Assembly: GCF_000430665.1 (NCBI RefSeq)
Contig: NZ_AUML01000003.1
Location: forward strand, 1 to 64,000
DNA length: 64,000 nucleotides
Reading direction: 5' to 3'
DNA from: Aquimarina muelleri DSM 19832
GTDB taxonomy: Bacteria > Bacteroidota > Bacteroidia > Flavobacteriales > Flavobacteriaceae
Part shown: positions 28,601-39,111 of the stretch, piece after piece
Position numbering within the stretch: the stretch's first letter is position 1
How the letters are laid out: every line of letters starts with the position of its first letter
Translations under genes and position numbers: made by a program
The notes under the pieces: generated by a model
What the model was told of the DNA's origin: nothing
Database searches by the model: none
The model's input: the letters and a program-made list of their open reading frames with translations, nothing else

Positions 28601-28760
28601 TTTGGGTTCCTCTATTTGTATTTTCGATAAGGACGTTAACGCCAGGAAGCGGTAAGCCTTTATCATCTGAAACGGTTCCTGATATACTGTTTTCTTGAGC
28701 AAACGACATACTGCAAGTAAAGAAAAACAACATTAAGAACTTGTAATAATGTACTTTCAT
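25686..28760 (-). CDS. SusC/RagA-family TonB-dependent outer-membrane transporter
   Basis: TonB-linked barrel of 1024 residues that imports the ligand presented by SusD. After a signal peptide (FFFTCSMSFAQ) come a carboxypeptidase-like domain (GTVSDDKGLPLPGVNVLIEN), a TonB-box region (EEVVVTAYG near 103-111), the plug (IQGQAAGVQV-type block then RGVGSLNASTTPLYVIDGVP near 165-185), and a barrel ending in YTFGIEVGF. Length is typical. Upstream lies an 800-bp region with three TTACCTTCC-type sites and then an AraC-type regulator. Confidence 0.95.
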   Translation of the reverse strand: MKVHYYKFLMLFFFTCSMSFAQENSISGTVSDDKGLPLPGVNVLIENTNRGTQTDFDGVYTISASRGAVISFSYVGFETKKIVVGDNTAVNVKLIASSSELEEVVVTAYGVSKRSNITSAISTVGSQDLQDFVPSTSIDNILQGQAAGVQVTASNGRPGNTAFVQIRGVGSLNASTTPLYVIDGVPIPITDNTANNNFNPLAGLNPNDIESMSVLKDAASASKYGSRGANGVILITTKKGKRGDAKIRFISSYGFGERIPDSFDLMNASQKLEIERQYAGLGIGAATKLPGAVSTPEELQTLIGLDTNWEEELLRTSVIQSNSLSISGADERLSYFLSLGYDKNTGVIDRIDGFERITARLNTSYQAKDWLGIDANVSYARSATDLPRDRNNVQNPFRALYSYNPYEPLFSRDAQGNVLLDTKGNPVFNPTSTSFPIARALLTEQESSRNLLVIGNVAANITLSDKFSNRFAIGLVSNRFNRTSRSLQGGVLDGFVGDKNFPGTQTENYALDFEYNVSNLFSYNDTFNDVHNLSASFLLEYNENIRTDLFADARGFPSAEIPYLDVSAEATNAGSDEDRRILFSQALFLDYDYDGKYIASASIRRDGSTKFGPENKYGTFASGSLAWNIAKESFMDDSFFSDLKLRASYGTSGNQNIPDFQFVELLGFNSTYNGRTTGSSLNAPNPLIQWESQAILDIGVEFAFFNNRLSGVVDYFKKNSKDLLLNRPISYTAGDEDNAIFQNIGEVENRGVEISLNADVIRTEDFRLSLGGNITLLDTEVKKLINGQDIVRGTFGNIILREGQEINSFYLVEYAGVNPDNGAPQYVDLDGNITETYSDSFQKIQEGKSPIADVEGGFYTSVKYKGFGLRGDFVYRSGNYILNRQRAAGEAIGNIDSNLYTSAFNYWKQPGDTGVLPSPRFQDTADQAATTRFLEKGDFIRLRTLTFDYNMPRKFLDAIKLESLRLFVTGQNIWTLTDYQGDPEIGIGSAESGEQGDPGFVPGEFSLFSYPQTRSYTFGIEVGF

Positions 28761-29559
28761 AGATTAAAGTTTTCAAAAATTATATTTAACATAGTTACTA
28801 GTGTAATCATGGTAGGAAGGTAAGAATATTTTGATGGCTAACTCAATTTTACTTTCATAAAACTTCGAACAAAGTTTAAATGGATTATAGTAAAAAAACT
28901 TACCTTCCCTTTATATGATTATAAAGACAAATAAAAACGTGAACCGATAAAAAACAGGTAATCCCTATAATATCTTACCTTTCCCGAAGAATATTTACCT
29001 TTTAATGTCCTAAGATAAACTTTTATGAAACAATATACAAACCTATAATTCCATAAAGCACCTACAAAAATTACTACAGCATTAAATTAACTCTAAAAAC
29101 CTATTCATTCTTCCCCCTATAAGCCACTCTTCTTTACAAATCCTAACTTATCTTAATCTCTAATCACAAAAAATAAAATATAAAAAATGACTTATAGTCT
29201 TTAATATCTAATAAAAATCTAAATCTTATCTAAAAATGAAACACCTGAGCTGGGTTTACAGTCATTCATGTTATTTGCTTTTTAAATTCTAAATCTATTA
29301 AATACAAATATATGAGGAAGCTTATTGCATTATTTTGAAGAAATGGAAATAGTAAAAAACCTAAATGCACAAACTATTTTATCTTGATAAGTCTATCTGA
29401 ATAAACAAATCAACTGTTTCCGAATATTACTTTTTTTTTAATACAATAGTCTTTCTTGGTAGATATAAAAAAGAAATGATGATTTTAACAAAAGAAAACT
29501 AAGGATGTTTTATTGTTTTCTAAAAAACTTATTTTATAACATTAAAATAAAAACTTTCA
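28761..29559. other. Long regulatory region upstream of susC
   Basis: About 800 bp without an open frame. Its left 230 bp contain three copies of a CTTACCTTyCC motif. The remaining part (29001-29559) is AT-rich with no structure that I could identify. It also separates susC from the 3' end of the AraC-type regulator gene. Confidence 0.55.
28815..28985. promoter_or_regulatory. Repeated CTTACCTTyCC sites, candidate operator upstream of susC
   Basis: Copies at 28899-28909 (CTTACCTTCCC), 28974-28985 (CTTACCTTTCCC) and, on the other strand, 28815-28824 (GGAAGGTAAG). Neighbouring copies are about 75 bp apart. A weaker TTTACCTTTT follows at 28995. The first two also share a TAATCAT extension (28804-28810; ATGATTAT at 28916-28923), forming a long imperfect inverted repeat. 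Binding by the adjacent AraC-type protein is inferred only from position. Confidence 0.5.
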
Positions 29560-31077
29560 TTACAAAACAAATAGTTTCATGTATTCTGAAGGAGTAATCT
29601 GATTATACTTTTTGAATGATTTATTAAATGTTACTTTATTATTAAAACCTACTTCATATGCTATATCTATTATAGCATAATCTTTATATTTTTTATTTTT
29701 CAAAAGCTCCTTTGCTTCCTCTATCCTATATTTATTAATCAATTCAAAAAAATTCAACCCGAAATGTTCATTAACAATCTGTGAAGCATTATGCCTTGTA
29801 GTATTTAATGATTCAGAAAGTTTTTGAAGTGTTATATCATTTTGCTTATAAATTTTTTCTTCGTCTAACAAATACAATAGTTTTGATTTAAGCTCCATAG
29901 ACAAACTTGATGTAAGCCCTGATTTTTCATATTTACTGTTATTTCTTTTTACAATCCCTTTACTAGCTATCACTTTGACTTTCTCAAATAGAGACGGCCT
30001 TACAAATGCAGAATAACTAACATACAACACTATAAACGCTGTAGAAGATATTTGTAAATAAAAAGCATAATCACTAAAAACATATTGTTTAATCGAAATC
30101 ACGTACATCGCGTACACCACTACATATATTAAGCAAAAAATAATTATTCTTGTTTGCCAATTATTCATTAGCTTCGATATCTTCACTTGCTCTTTTTTAT
30201 TTCTAACATATATTAAAATCAAAAAGATGCTGTAGGCTAGTAAGGAAATTAATTTGCTTATCATTATCAACACTAAATATGGATTTTCTCCTTCTAACAA
30301 AATCCTTAACTTCTCTTCTCCTGTAAGTGTATAAACAGAAAATAATAAAGCCCCTAATAAAAAAGTAGGTGCTAAATGAAGTAAATCTTCTTTCTTTAAA
30401 CTGTACTGTGATGTTATTCGCTTAAAGTAAAAATAAATCAAAGGACCATACAAAAGTGAAAATATGGTAGACATATAATAAACATGAGGATAATAATATG
30501 AATAATTCATTAAATAGACACCTATATGAATCATAAATAAGGAATGGCAAAATAAAAATCCTCCCATCAAAAGACCGGATATCTTATCTGTTTTTTTTCT
30601 AAGATTTAAAACAATAGATACAAAAATACCTACAAAAGCTACGTAGAAACAAAAAATACCCCACCAATCTATTTTTTTTACATATTTATTTGTTAGTTCT
30701 CTATAAGGTTTTGAATGTGCTATTTGATAAAAATGGCTATGAGTTATAAAAGCCATATCTAAACTAGCCTTAACATATTTTTCTATAAACTCACATGCTA
30801 AGCTTGGCTGAGCAGATGTAGCATAAGAAAATGCTAATTCTTTATATACAGCAATAGAATCTTTATTATTTTCTGCTATCCTAAGGTTTTCTATCGAATT
30901 TGTCTTATCTGACTTTTTAATAGTATAAAAATTGTTTTCAGAAAACAAAAACATAAGAGATGCTATATCCTGTTTTTTTTTACCTACTCCATTTTCAAAA
31001 CTATATGAATTTGAAGAAGTAAACAACAGAAAAATACCGAATGAAAATGTTATTATTATTTTATGAATTAGCCGCAA
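29560..31077 (-). CDS. Membrane-bound AraC-family transcriptional regulator
   Basis: 505-residue sensor-regulator. An N-terminal signal (MRLIHKIIITFSFGIFLLF) and short periplasmic domain precede seven hydrophobic segments (for example WGIFCFYVAFVGIFV near 135 and YLVLIMISKLISLLAYSIF near 265) and a C-terminal AraC DNA-binding domain (about 400-505: LSESLNTTRHNASQIVNEHFG, then IAYEVGFNNKVTFNKSFKKY and TPSEYM). Such proteins pass an envelope signal straight to DNA. The start is a TTG; a TAATTTTG -7-like box overlaps it, so the true start may lie slightly downstream. Placed upstream of and collinear with susC-susD, it probably regulates them. Confidence 0.88.
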   Translation of the reverse strand: MRLIHKIIITFSFGIFLLFTSSNSYSFENGVGKKKQDIASLMFLFSENNFYTIKKSDKTNSIENLRIAENNKDSIAVYKELAFSYATSAQPSLACEFIEKYVKASLDMAFITHSHFYQIAHSKPYRELTNKYVKKIDWWGIFCFYVAFVGIFVSIVLNLRKKTDKISGLLMGGFLFCHSLFMIHIGVYLMNYSYYYPHVYYMSTIFSLLYGPLIYFYFKRITSQYSLKKEDLLHLAPTFLLGALLFSVYTLTGEEKLRILLEGENPYLVLIMISKLISLLAYSIFLILIYVRNKKEQVKISKLMNNWQTRIIIFCLIYVVVYAMYVISIKQYVFSDYAFYLQISSTAFIVLYVSYSAFVRPSLFEKVKVIASKGIVKRNNSKYEKSGLTSSLSMELKSKLLYLLDEEKIYKQNDITLQKLSESLNTTRHNASQIVNEHFGLNFFELINKYRIEEAKELLKNKKYKDYAIIDIAYEVGFNNKVTFNKSFKKYNQITPSEYMKLFVL

Positions 31078-31364
31078 AATTATTTTTTAAAATAATTAAT
31101 TACGCTAAATTAAGCTTTTTTTCGCTTCAACTTTTAAGCAAGTAAACCTTACTTTGCAATAGTGTTGAAAAAATTTCCAAAAAGACAGTTATTCAAGCAT
31201 TTACAAGAAGTATAAAATTATGTTAAAGATCTATAAAAAAAGCCATAATACATTATTTAGGTAAGTTTTAATATTTTTAACACAACAAAAGGACTATTTT
31301 TCTTACATAAAATCTACGACAAACAGGAATGTTACTAAATCAAAAAATCTTAGTAGACATAGTA

Positions 31365-32141
31365 TTAAATTATATTTTTAGCCTCTTCCCAAAAAACATC
31401 CATTTCAGCAAGAGTCATATCTACGAGATCTTTATTGTTTTCTTTTGCCTTTGATTCTAAATATTGAAATCTTTTTATAAACTTTTTGTTAGTTCGCTCT
31501 AATGCATCTTCTGGATTTACTTTAAGAAATCGAGCATAATTGATTATAGAAAAAAGCACATCTCCAAATTCTGATTCTATTTTATCTTGATCTTGTACAT
31601 TTATTTCATGTTGTAATTCGTCTAATTCTTCTTTCAATTTTTCAAATACTTGATACGGTTCTTCCCAATCAAAACCTACTCCTGCAACTTTATCTTGTAT
31701 TCTACTTGCCTTTACCATTGCTGGTAACGATTTAGGCACCCCTTCTAAAACACTTTCTTTACCTTCTTTAAGTTTTAAATTCTCCCAATTACGCTTAACA
31801 TCTTCTTCGTTTTCCACAACGACATCCCCATAAATATGAGGGTGTCTATGAATCAGTTTATCACAGATCTCATTAGCTACATCTGCAATATCAAAATCTT
31901 TCGTTTCACTACCTATCTTAGAATAGAATACTATATGCAGTAATAGATCTCCTAATTCTTTTTTAATTTCGTTAAGATCATTATCTAAAATTGCATCTCC
32001 TAGCTCATATGTTTCTTCTATCGTTAAATGTCGCAAAGATTGTAAGGTTTGTTTTTTATCCCAAGGACATTTTTGTCTAAGTTCATCCATGATAGTTAAT
32101 AACCTATCAAAAGCTTTAAGCTGGTTTTGTCTGGAGTTCAT
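31365..32141 (-). CDS. mazG: Nucleoside triphosphate pyrophosphohydrolase MazG
   Basis: Hydrolyses NTPs to NMP and PPi; house-cleaning and modulation of ppGpp levels in E. coli. 258 residues with two MazG domains. The first shows LRQKCPWDKKQTLQSLRHLTIEETYEL near 15-42 and EELGD-type EIKKELGDLLLHIVFYSKI; the second carries EELDELQHEI and ESEFGDVLFSIINYARFL near 190-205. Full length for the family. It starts 11 bp after the nitronate monooxygenase-like gene, so they are co-transcribed. Confidence 0.95.
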   Translation of the reverse strand: MNSRQNQLKAFDRLLTIMDELRQKCPWDKKQTLQSLRHLTIEETYELGDAILDNDLNEIKKELGDLLLHIVFYSKIGSETKDFDIADVANEICDKLIHRHPHIYGDVVVENEEDVKRNWENLKLKEGKESVLEGVPKSLPAMVKASRIQDKVAGVGFDWEEPYQVFEKLKEELDELQHEINVQDQDKIESEFGDVLFSIINYARFLKVNPEDALERTNKKFIKRFQYLESKAKENNKDLVDMTLAEMDVFWEEAKNII

Positions 32142-32152
32142 ATATAATTTGG

Positions 32153-33097
32153 TTATATAGAAATTGCTTCCATTCTATTTTTGGTAGCATTAAATTCTTT
32201 TATCATGTCTTCTAATATAATCCCTGCTGGTTTTATATCATTAATTAATCCTGATACTTGACCGATCTCTAATTCTCCTTCTTCTAAATCCCCTTCAAAC
32301 ATTCCTCTTTTTGCTCTAGCTCTACCTAATAATGCTTTTAGTTCTTCTATAGATGGGCCTTTAGTGTATAATGCTGCCACATCCTGATAAAATTTGTTTT
32401 TAAGCAATCGAACCGGAGCTAATTCTTTTAAAGTCAACTGTGTATCTCCTTCTTTAGCATTTACTACCATATTTTTAAAATCTATATGGGAGGATGCTTC
32501 ATTACTAGCCACAAAACGGCTTCCAACCTGAACTCCATCTGCGCCCAACGCCATTACAGCATACATTGCTTTACCTGTAGCAATACCTCCTGCAGCAATT
32601 AACGGAATATGCATTTCATTTTTAACCATCGGGATCAAAGCAAGAGTAGTAGTTTCGTCTCTACCATTATGCCCGCCTGCCTCAAATCCTTCTGCCACAA
32701 CTGCATCAACACCTGCTTGCTGCGCTTTTAAAGCAAATTTAACACTACTAACTACATGTACTACTGTAATTCCTTTTTCTTTAAGATAAGCTGTATAGGT
32801 TTTAGGATTACCCGCTGATGTAAATACTATTTTCACTCCTTCTTCGATGATGATTTGTATAATCTCTTCGAGATTTGGGTACAACATAGGAATATTAACT
32901 CCAAAAGGTTTATTAGTCGCTTTTTTACATTTTTGGATATGCTCTCTTAACACATCCGGATACATAGATCCTGAGCCAATAAGCCCAAGCCCTCCTGCAT
33001 TACTTACTGCACTCGCTAACTTCCATCCACTTGCCCAAATCATTCCTCCTTGAATTATTGGGTATTGAATATTAAATAATTCTTTAATCTTATTCAT
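32153..33097 (-). CDS. Nitronate monooxygenase / FabK-like flavoprotein
   Basis: FMN-dependent TIM-barrel enzyme of the 2-nitropropane dioxygenase family, 314 residues from the ATG at 33097. Motifs: IQYPIIQGGMIWASG near 10-24, GGLGLIGSG, the catalytic-His region EGFEAGGHNGRDE near 138-150, PLIAAGGIATGKAMYAVMALGADGVQVGSRF near 163-195 (FMN phosphate site). It could act as nitronate monooxygenase or as an enoyl-ACP reductase-like protein; sequence alone does not decide. It lies between mnmA and mazG. Confidence 0.85.
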   Translation of the reverse strand: MNKIKELFNIQYPIIQGGMIWASGWKLASAVSNAGGLGLIGSGSMYPDVLREHIQKCKKATNKPFGVNIPMLYPNLEEIIQIIIEEGVKIVFTSAGNPKTYTAYLKEKGITVVHVVSSVKFALKAQQAGVDAVVAEGFEAGGHNGRDETTTLALIPMVKNEMHIPLIAAGGIATGKAMYAVMALGADGVQVGSRFVASNEASSHIDFKNMVVNAKEGDTQLTLKELAPVRLLKNKFYQDVAALYTKGPSIEELKALLGRARAKRGMFEGDLEEGELEIGQVSGLINDIKPAGIILEDMIKEFNATKNRMEAISI

Positions 33098-33133
33098 CAA
33101 TTTTAAATCTAAAAAATATTTAATGTATTTATT

Positions 33134-34321
33134 TTATGAAATCACTCCAGATCCCACTAATTCTTCCTCTATATACCAAGCCACAAACTGACCTTCAGTT
33201 ATAGCACTTTGTTCGTTTTCAAAAACCACATACATTCCTGATTCTACCATATATAATCTGGCTTTTTCTAAAGACTGTCTATAGCGAATTCTTGCCATTA
33301 CTTCCAGTTCTTGATCTACATCTAATTTAAGATCTTTTCTTACCCAATGTAGTTCTTCATTAGATATAAACAATGCTTTTCTGTATAGCCCTGGGTGTAA
33401 TTTTCCTTGTCCTGTATAGATGGTATTAGTTTTTACATCTGTCTCTATTACAAAAAGAGGTTCTGGAGTACCACCAACTCCCAATCCTTTACGCTGTCCT
33501 TTTGTATAATAGTGCGCTCCTTGATGTTTTCCTACTATTTTACCGTCTTTAACATCATAAGGGTACTTACTGGATAGAAACTCTAATTTTTCTTTCTTAG
33601 ATGCAAATTTTGGCTCTATACGCTTATATTTTTCTTCAAAAGAAGATATTTCAATAATATTTCCTTGTTTTGGTTTTAATTTTTGCTGAAGAAATTCTGG
33701 CAAACGAACTTTTCCGATAAAACATAATCCTTGAGAATCTTTTTTATCGGCAGTAACTAAATCTTGCGCTTTAGCTATTTCCCTAACTTCGGGTTTTAAC
33801 AATTCTCCTACAGGAAATAATGTTTTTGCAAGTTGTTCTTGGGATAACTGACATAGAAAATAAGATTGATCTTTGTTTGGGTCTTTTCCTTCTAATAATC
33901 TATGTATTTTTTCACCATCTTTTTCAATAGTATCTTTTCTGCAATAATGCCCTGTAGCCACATAATCTGCACCAAGAGATAACGCTATTTTAAGAAAAAC
34001 ATCAAACTTAATTTCGCGATTACACAACACATCTGGATTAGGAGTTCGTCCTTTTTCATATTCATTAAACATATAATCTACAATACGTTCCTTATACTCC
34101 TTACTTAGATCGACAGTCTGAAAAGGGATGCCTAGTTTTTCTGCAACCAATAATGCATCATTACTATCATCTAACCAAGGACATTCATCGGATATTGTAA
34201 CAGAATCATCATGCCAATTTTTCATAAACAATCCAATGACTTCATACCCTTGTTTTTTAAGTAAATATGCAGCGACACTAGAATCGACTCCTCCTGATAA
34301 CCCTACGATTACTCTCTTCAT
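33134..34321 (-). CDS. mnmA: tRNA-specific 2-thiouridylase
   Basis: Adds sulfur to U34 of tRNA-Lys, -Glu and -Gln. 395 residues from the ATG at 34321. PP-loop [16 protein letters not shown] at the N-terminus, [11 protein letters not shown] with the first catalytic Cys near 100, [14 protein letters not shown] with the second Cys near 200, and [19 protein letters not shown] near 270. Length is usual. A TACTTTTG -7 box lies upstream on the minus strand, after the terminator of the preceding gene. Confidence 0.96.
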   Translation of the reverse strand: MKRVIVGLSGGVDSSVAAYLLKKQGYEVIGLFMKNWHDDSVTISDECPWLDDSNDALLVAEKLGIPFQTVDLSKEYKERIVDYMFNEYEKGRTPNPDVLCNREIKFDVFLKIALSLGADYVATGHYCRKDTIEKDGEKIHRLLEGKDPNKDQSYFLCQLSQEQLAKTLFPVGELLKPEVREIAKAQDLVTADKKDSQGLCFIGKVRLPEFLQQKLKPKQGNIIEISSFEEKYKRIEPKFASKKEKLEFLSSKYPYDVKDGKIVGKHQGAHYYTKGQRKGLGVGGTPEPLFVIETDVKTNTIYTGQGKLHPGLYRKALFISNEELHWVRKDLKLDVDQELEVMARIRYRQSLEKARLYMVESGMYVVFENEQSAITEGQFVAWYIEEELVGSGVIS

Positions 34322-34359
34322 CAAAAAATACTTTATTTATTTAAAAATTTACTATTTTG

Positions 34360-34367
34360 CAAAAGTA
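34360..34367 (-). promoter_or_regulatory. -7 promoter box of mnmA
   Basis: On the minus strand this reads TACTTTTG, an exact TAnnTTTG match, 38 bp before the ATG. Confidence 0.5.
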
Positions 34368-34373
34368 ATAAAT

Positions 34374-34399
34374 AAAAAAAGCAATGCTTGTGCATTGCT
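34374..34399 (-). terminator. Terminator of the YwqK-type gene
   Basis: Read on the minus strand, an 8-bp stem (AGCAATGC, loop ACAA, GCATTGCT) runs into seven T. It lies between the end of the YwqK-type gene and the mnmA promoter. Confidence 0.8.
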
Positions 34400-34453
34400 G
34401 TATGGTTTTATCTATACATATATTTTTAAAATCGATTTGAGTTACATTCTTTT

Positions 34454-35152
34454 TTAAAACCCCCTTTTTTGAACTGGAAATAATTTTTGTTCTGATAATT
34501 TTCCTTTTTCATAATAATTCCAAATTCCATCTTTTCGATCCCTTTTGTAATTTCCTTCTATAAGTAAATCTCCGTTGGTATCATAGTATTTAGTAGGGCC
34601 ATGCAATTGATCGTTTTCATACGTAAACTCTTTTATAATTACACCTGTATTGGAATATATAAACCTTTTTCCATTTCTCTTACCATCAAAATAAGTTATT
34701 TTTTCTGTTAATTGACCATTTTCAAAATACGTAAGTTGTTCTCCATTTAACCTACCCAACTTATATTGTTCTGTCATCATAATCTTTTTATCAGATCCAT
34801 TATGATAATATTCCCATAAACCAATACGATCTTTACCTATCATATTCCCTTTACTTATTACCTGTCCGTTTTGCGTAAAATATTTTATTTTTATGGTATC
34901 ACTATCCTTAGCGAATGTTTTTATAGCTGTAGGGAATTTATCGCTATTAGGTTTATAGAATTTAAACTCCCCTACTTCTTTTCCATGTTCGAAAGTACCC
35001 TCATAACGAAGTTGGTCACTATTTTCATATGTCTTTCGCCATTTACCATGCCTCTTTCCCTCTACATCAAATTTATTGTATTCTTGTGCTAAAGCATTAA
35101 AACTCACAAATCCTAAAACACAAAACAAAACTCTAATTCGCATAACTGTCAT
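34454..35152 (-). CDS. Exported YwqK-type (MORN-like repeat) protein
   Basis: 232 residues with a cleavable signal (MRIRVLFCVLGFVSFNALAQ from the second ATG at 35143; the ATG at 35152 adds MTV). The mature part is a series of MORN-like hairpin repeats: GKRHGKWRKTY, YEGTFEHGKEVGEFKFY, GKMI-type NMIGKDRIGLWEYYH, GRLNGEQLTYFENGQL, GKRNGKRFIYSNTG, DGIWNYYEKGKL. Databases often call this family YwqK antitoxin, but no toxin gene is adjacent and export makes a classic antitoxin role unlikely. It probably resides in the periplasm; function unknown. Own terminator downstream. Confidence 0.85.
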   Translation of the reverse strand: MTVMRIRVLFCVLGFVSFNALAQEYNKFDVEGKRHGKWRKTYENSDQLRYEGTFEHGKEVGEFKFYKPNSDKFPTAIKTFAKDSDTIKIKYFTQNGQVISKGNMIGKDRIGLWEYYHNGSDKKIMMTEQYKLGRLNGEQLTYFENGQLTEKITYFDGKRNGKRFIYSNTGVIIKEFTYENDQLHGPTKYYDTNGDLLIEGNYKRDRKDGIWNYYEKGKLSEQKLFPVQKRGF

Positions 35153-35244
35153 TTAATTTGGGACTCTATCTTAACGAATATGATATTCAAAAAGTATACC
35201 AATATTATAAAATAAAAATGGAGAAATAACCTTAAAAACACAAA

Positions 35245-35268
35245 AAAAGCTCCTAAAAAGGAGCTTTT
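35245..35268 (-). terminator. Terminator after yidC
   Basis: Read on the minus strand, AAAAGCTCC pairs with GGAGCTTTT around a 6-base loop and is followed by T. It lies 20 bp past the yidC stop codon. Confidence 0.8.
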
Positions 35269-35288
35269 AAATTATATGGTAATGTTTT

Positions 35289-37172
35289 TTATTTCTTTTT
35301 CCCTTTTTGTTGTTCAGCTTGTTCCATTAATTCTTTCATCTTAGTCTGAAACTTACCTTGTTTTTTAGGTTTCTTTTTATTTTCCTGAATTTTAGCATGG
35401 ATTTTATCCTCATCGATAATAACATTTTTAATCACTAACATTATCCCAATAGTAATAAGGTTCGAAATAAAATAATACAGAGATAATCCACTTGCATAAT
35501 TATTAAAGAAAAACAACATCATTAGTGGAGATAAATACATAATAAATTTCATGTTAGGCATTCCTGGTTGTTGCGTTTGCATTGTTTGCCCTGTAGTCAT
35601 CATCATATAGATAAATATCGCTATCGATGCCAATATTGGAAACAAACTAATATGATCTCCATAAAAAGGTATAGTAAAAGGCAATTCGGCTATAGTATCA
35701 TAACTAGATAAATCATCTGCCCATAAAAAACTTTTTTGTCTCAATTGAAATGCACTAGGAAAGAAATTAAACAATGCATAAAATACTGGTATTTGCATTA
35801 CCGCAGGCAAACAACCACTCATAGGGTTTACACCTGCTTTACCATAAAGAGCCATTGTTTCTTGCTGTCTCTTCATTGCATTATCTTTGTGCTTTTCGTT
35901 AATCTCTGTAATTTCGGGTCGTAAAACTTTCATTTTTGCCTGTGACAAATATGATTTATAGGTTACAGGAGACAAAACAATACGAACAATAATAGTCATT
36001 ACTACAATTGCAATACCATAAGGTAGAAAGCCACTCAAGAATCCAAAGAATGGGATAAACAAATATCTGTTTATAACTCCAAAAATTCCCCAGCCTAATG
36101 GCACAATCTCATCTAAATTACGATCATATCCATTCAAAATTTTATAATCTGTAGGACCGTAATACCAATCCATCGTATAATTAAGTTCTCCTCCCTTTAA
36201 CTCTAAAGGCATTGTTGCAGAAAACTCTTTTGTTACTTTTATTTCTTTATCATCCAAATCGGTATTACCAGCAATATTCTTAGAAATAAAGGAAGCTGTT
36301 TTAAATGGTGTATCCGTAAGTAATATCGAAGTAAAGAAATGTTGTTTAAAGCCTATCCAGCTTACTTCTTCTTCTTGGTCATCTGTTAGCTCTCCTTGTC
36401 CAGAAAAACTATCTTTATCCCCCTCATATTCATAATGAATATCTGTATATCTATTTTCATAAGAAGCGCTCTTTGCATGTCTTATACCTTGTAGTTTCCA
36501 ATCTAGATTAATAGTTTGGCCATTATTAAATACTTGTTGTAGCCCTTGAGACCTAATAGCAAAATCAACCATATACTCATTAGGTTTAAGCTCATAACGG
36601 TACTCTAAAAATTTAGAATCTGACACTTTAAGTTTCATAGATAAAACTGTGTTCTCTCCATTTTTAGAAACCGAAGGCTCAAAAAATAAATCTTTAGTAT
36701 TTAAAATTCTGTTATCGGTTGTTCCAAAATTAATATTGAAAGAAGCATTTTTACCATCTTTAATTAAATAAACAGGTACAGAATCATATGTTTTAAAGTT
36801 TTTCAACAACGCTTCTGATATATACCCTCCTCTATTATTTATTTTTAGGCTTAAAACTTCGTTTTCAATTTTTGTGAATTCTTCTTTTGCAGAAGATAAA
36901 CTAGCAGAATATGCAAATGCTCCTAATTGAGATTTAGCATTAGATAATGCGACAGAGTCTTTGGGGTTAACCACAATCGCTTCACTTTCTGTTACAAAAT
37001 CTTTAGTGTTTTCGGTATTTGTTTTTTTCTCTGATTCTACTTGCTCCTTTTTAGCTTTTTCAGCCTCTATTTCTTCTGGTGTAGGTTGGTTTAGATAAAA
37101 CATCCAAACGATAATTCCAAAAATAAGTGCAAATCCAATTATCGAATTGAGATCAAATTTCTTTTCTTCCAT
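35289..37172 (-). CDS. yidC: Membrane protein insertase YidC
   Basis: Inserts and folds inner-membrane proteins with or without SecYEG. 627 residues: N-terminal transmembrane helix (IGFALIFGIIVWMFYL), large periplasmic beta domain (about 60-350) and C-terminal five-helix core with YGIAIVVMTIIVRIVLSPVTYKS near 395, MSGCLPAVMQIPVFYALFNFF near 465 and the last helices around 530-585. The tail is lysine-rich (KKPKKQGKFQTKMKELM), useful for ribosome contact. The usual length for Bacteroidota. pyrG lies upstream on the same strand but a terminator separates them. Confidence 0.97.
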   Translation of the reverse strand: MEEKKFDLNSIIGFALIFGIIVWMFYLNQPTPEEIEAEKAKKEQVESEKKTNTENTKDFVTESEAIVVNPKDSVALSNAKSQLGAFAYSASLSSAKEEFTKIENEVLSLKINNRGGYISEALLKNFKTYDSVPVYLIKDGKNASFNINFGTTDNRILNTKDLFFEPSVSKNGENTVLSMKLKVSDSKFLEYRYELKPNEYMVDFAIRSQGLQQVFNNGQTINLDWKLQGIRHAKSASYENRYTDIHYEYEGDKDSFSGQGELTDDQEEEVSWIGFKQHFFTSILLTDTPFKTASFISKNIAGNTDLDDKEIKVTKEFSATMPLELKGGELNYTMDWYYGPTDYKILNGYDRNLDEIVPLGWGIFGVINRYLFIPFFGFLSGFLPYGIAIVVMTIIVRIVLSPVTYKSYLSQAKMKVLRPEITEINEKHKDNAMKRQQETMALYGKAGVNPMSGCLPAVMQIPVFYALFNFFPSAFQLRQKSFLWADDLSSYDTIAELPFTIPFYGDHISLFPILASIAIFIYMMMTTGQTMQTQQPGMPNMKFIMYLSPLMMLFFFNNYASGLSLYYFISNLITIGIMLVIKNVIIDEDKIHAKIQENKKKPKKQGKFQTKMKELMEQAEQQKGKKK

Positions 37173-37185
37173 GTATTAACGTATA

Positions 37186-37222
37186 AAAAGCCTTTTATTT
37201 TAAGAATTTAAAAAAGGCTTTT
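37186..37222 (-). terminator. Terminator between pyrG and yidC
   Basis: AAAAGCCTTTT (37186-37196) pairs with AAAAGGCTTTT (37212-37222); on the minus strand the stem is followed by T and it lies just after the pyrG stop. Some read-through into yidC is possible. Confidence 0.7.
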
Positions 37223-37271
37223 ATTATTATATATTGCTTTGTAATTTCAATTATCTAGCCAAGCCATATCA

Positions 37272-38933
<1,662 letters not shown>

Positions 38934-38946
38934 TTAAAATTTTGCG

Positions 38947-38954
38947 CAAAAGTA
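38947..38954 (-). promoter_or_regulatory. -7 promoter box of pyrG
   Basis: On the minus strand this reads TACTTTTG, an exact TAnnTTTG match, 40 bp before the pyrG ATG. Confidence 0.5.
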
Positions 38955-39065
38955 CGAAGAAGTAACGAAAATCATATCTCAAAAAGATATCAATATCAAA
39001 CAACTTATACATATTCCATTAACAATTTAAAATATTGAAAATGAAACCCTAAGGCTTTAAAAAAC

Positions 39066-39091
39066 AAAATCCTGTCATAAAACAGGATTTT
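39066..39091 (-). terminator. Terminator after the DUF5606 gene
   Basis: AAAATCCTGT (39066-39075) and ACAGGATTTT (39082-39091) form a perfect 10-bp stem with a 6-base loop. It follows the DUF5606 stop at 39112 by 20 bp on the minus strand. Confidence 0.8.
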
Positions 39092-39111
39092 ACTCTAAAA
39101 AAAAATATTTT

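Noticed and set aside
24206-28760. Polysaccharide utilisation locus
   Set aside because: Only susC, susD and a regulator are present; no glycoside hydrolase, lyase or sulfatase gene lies on either side, so the substrate class cannot be claimed.
34454-35152. Toxin-antitoxin system around the YwqK-type protein
   Set aside because: No toxin partner gene on either side, and the protein has a signal peptide. The antitoxin label is a database habit.
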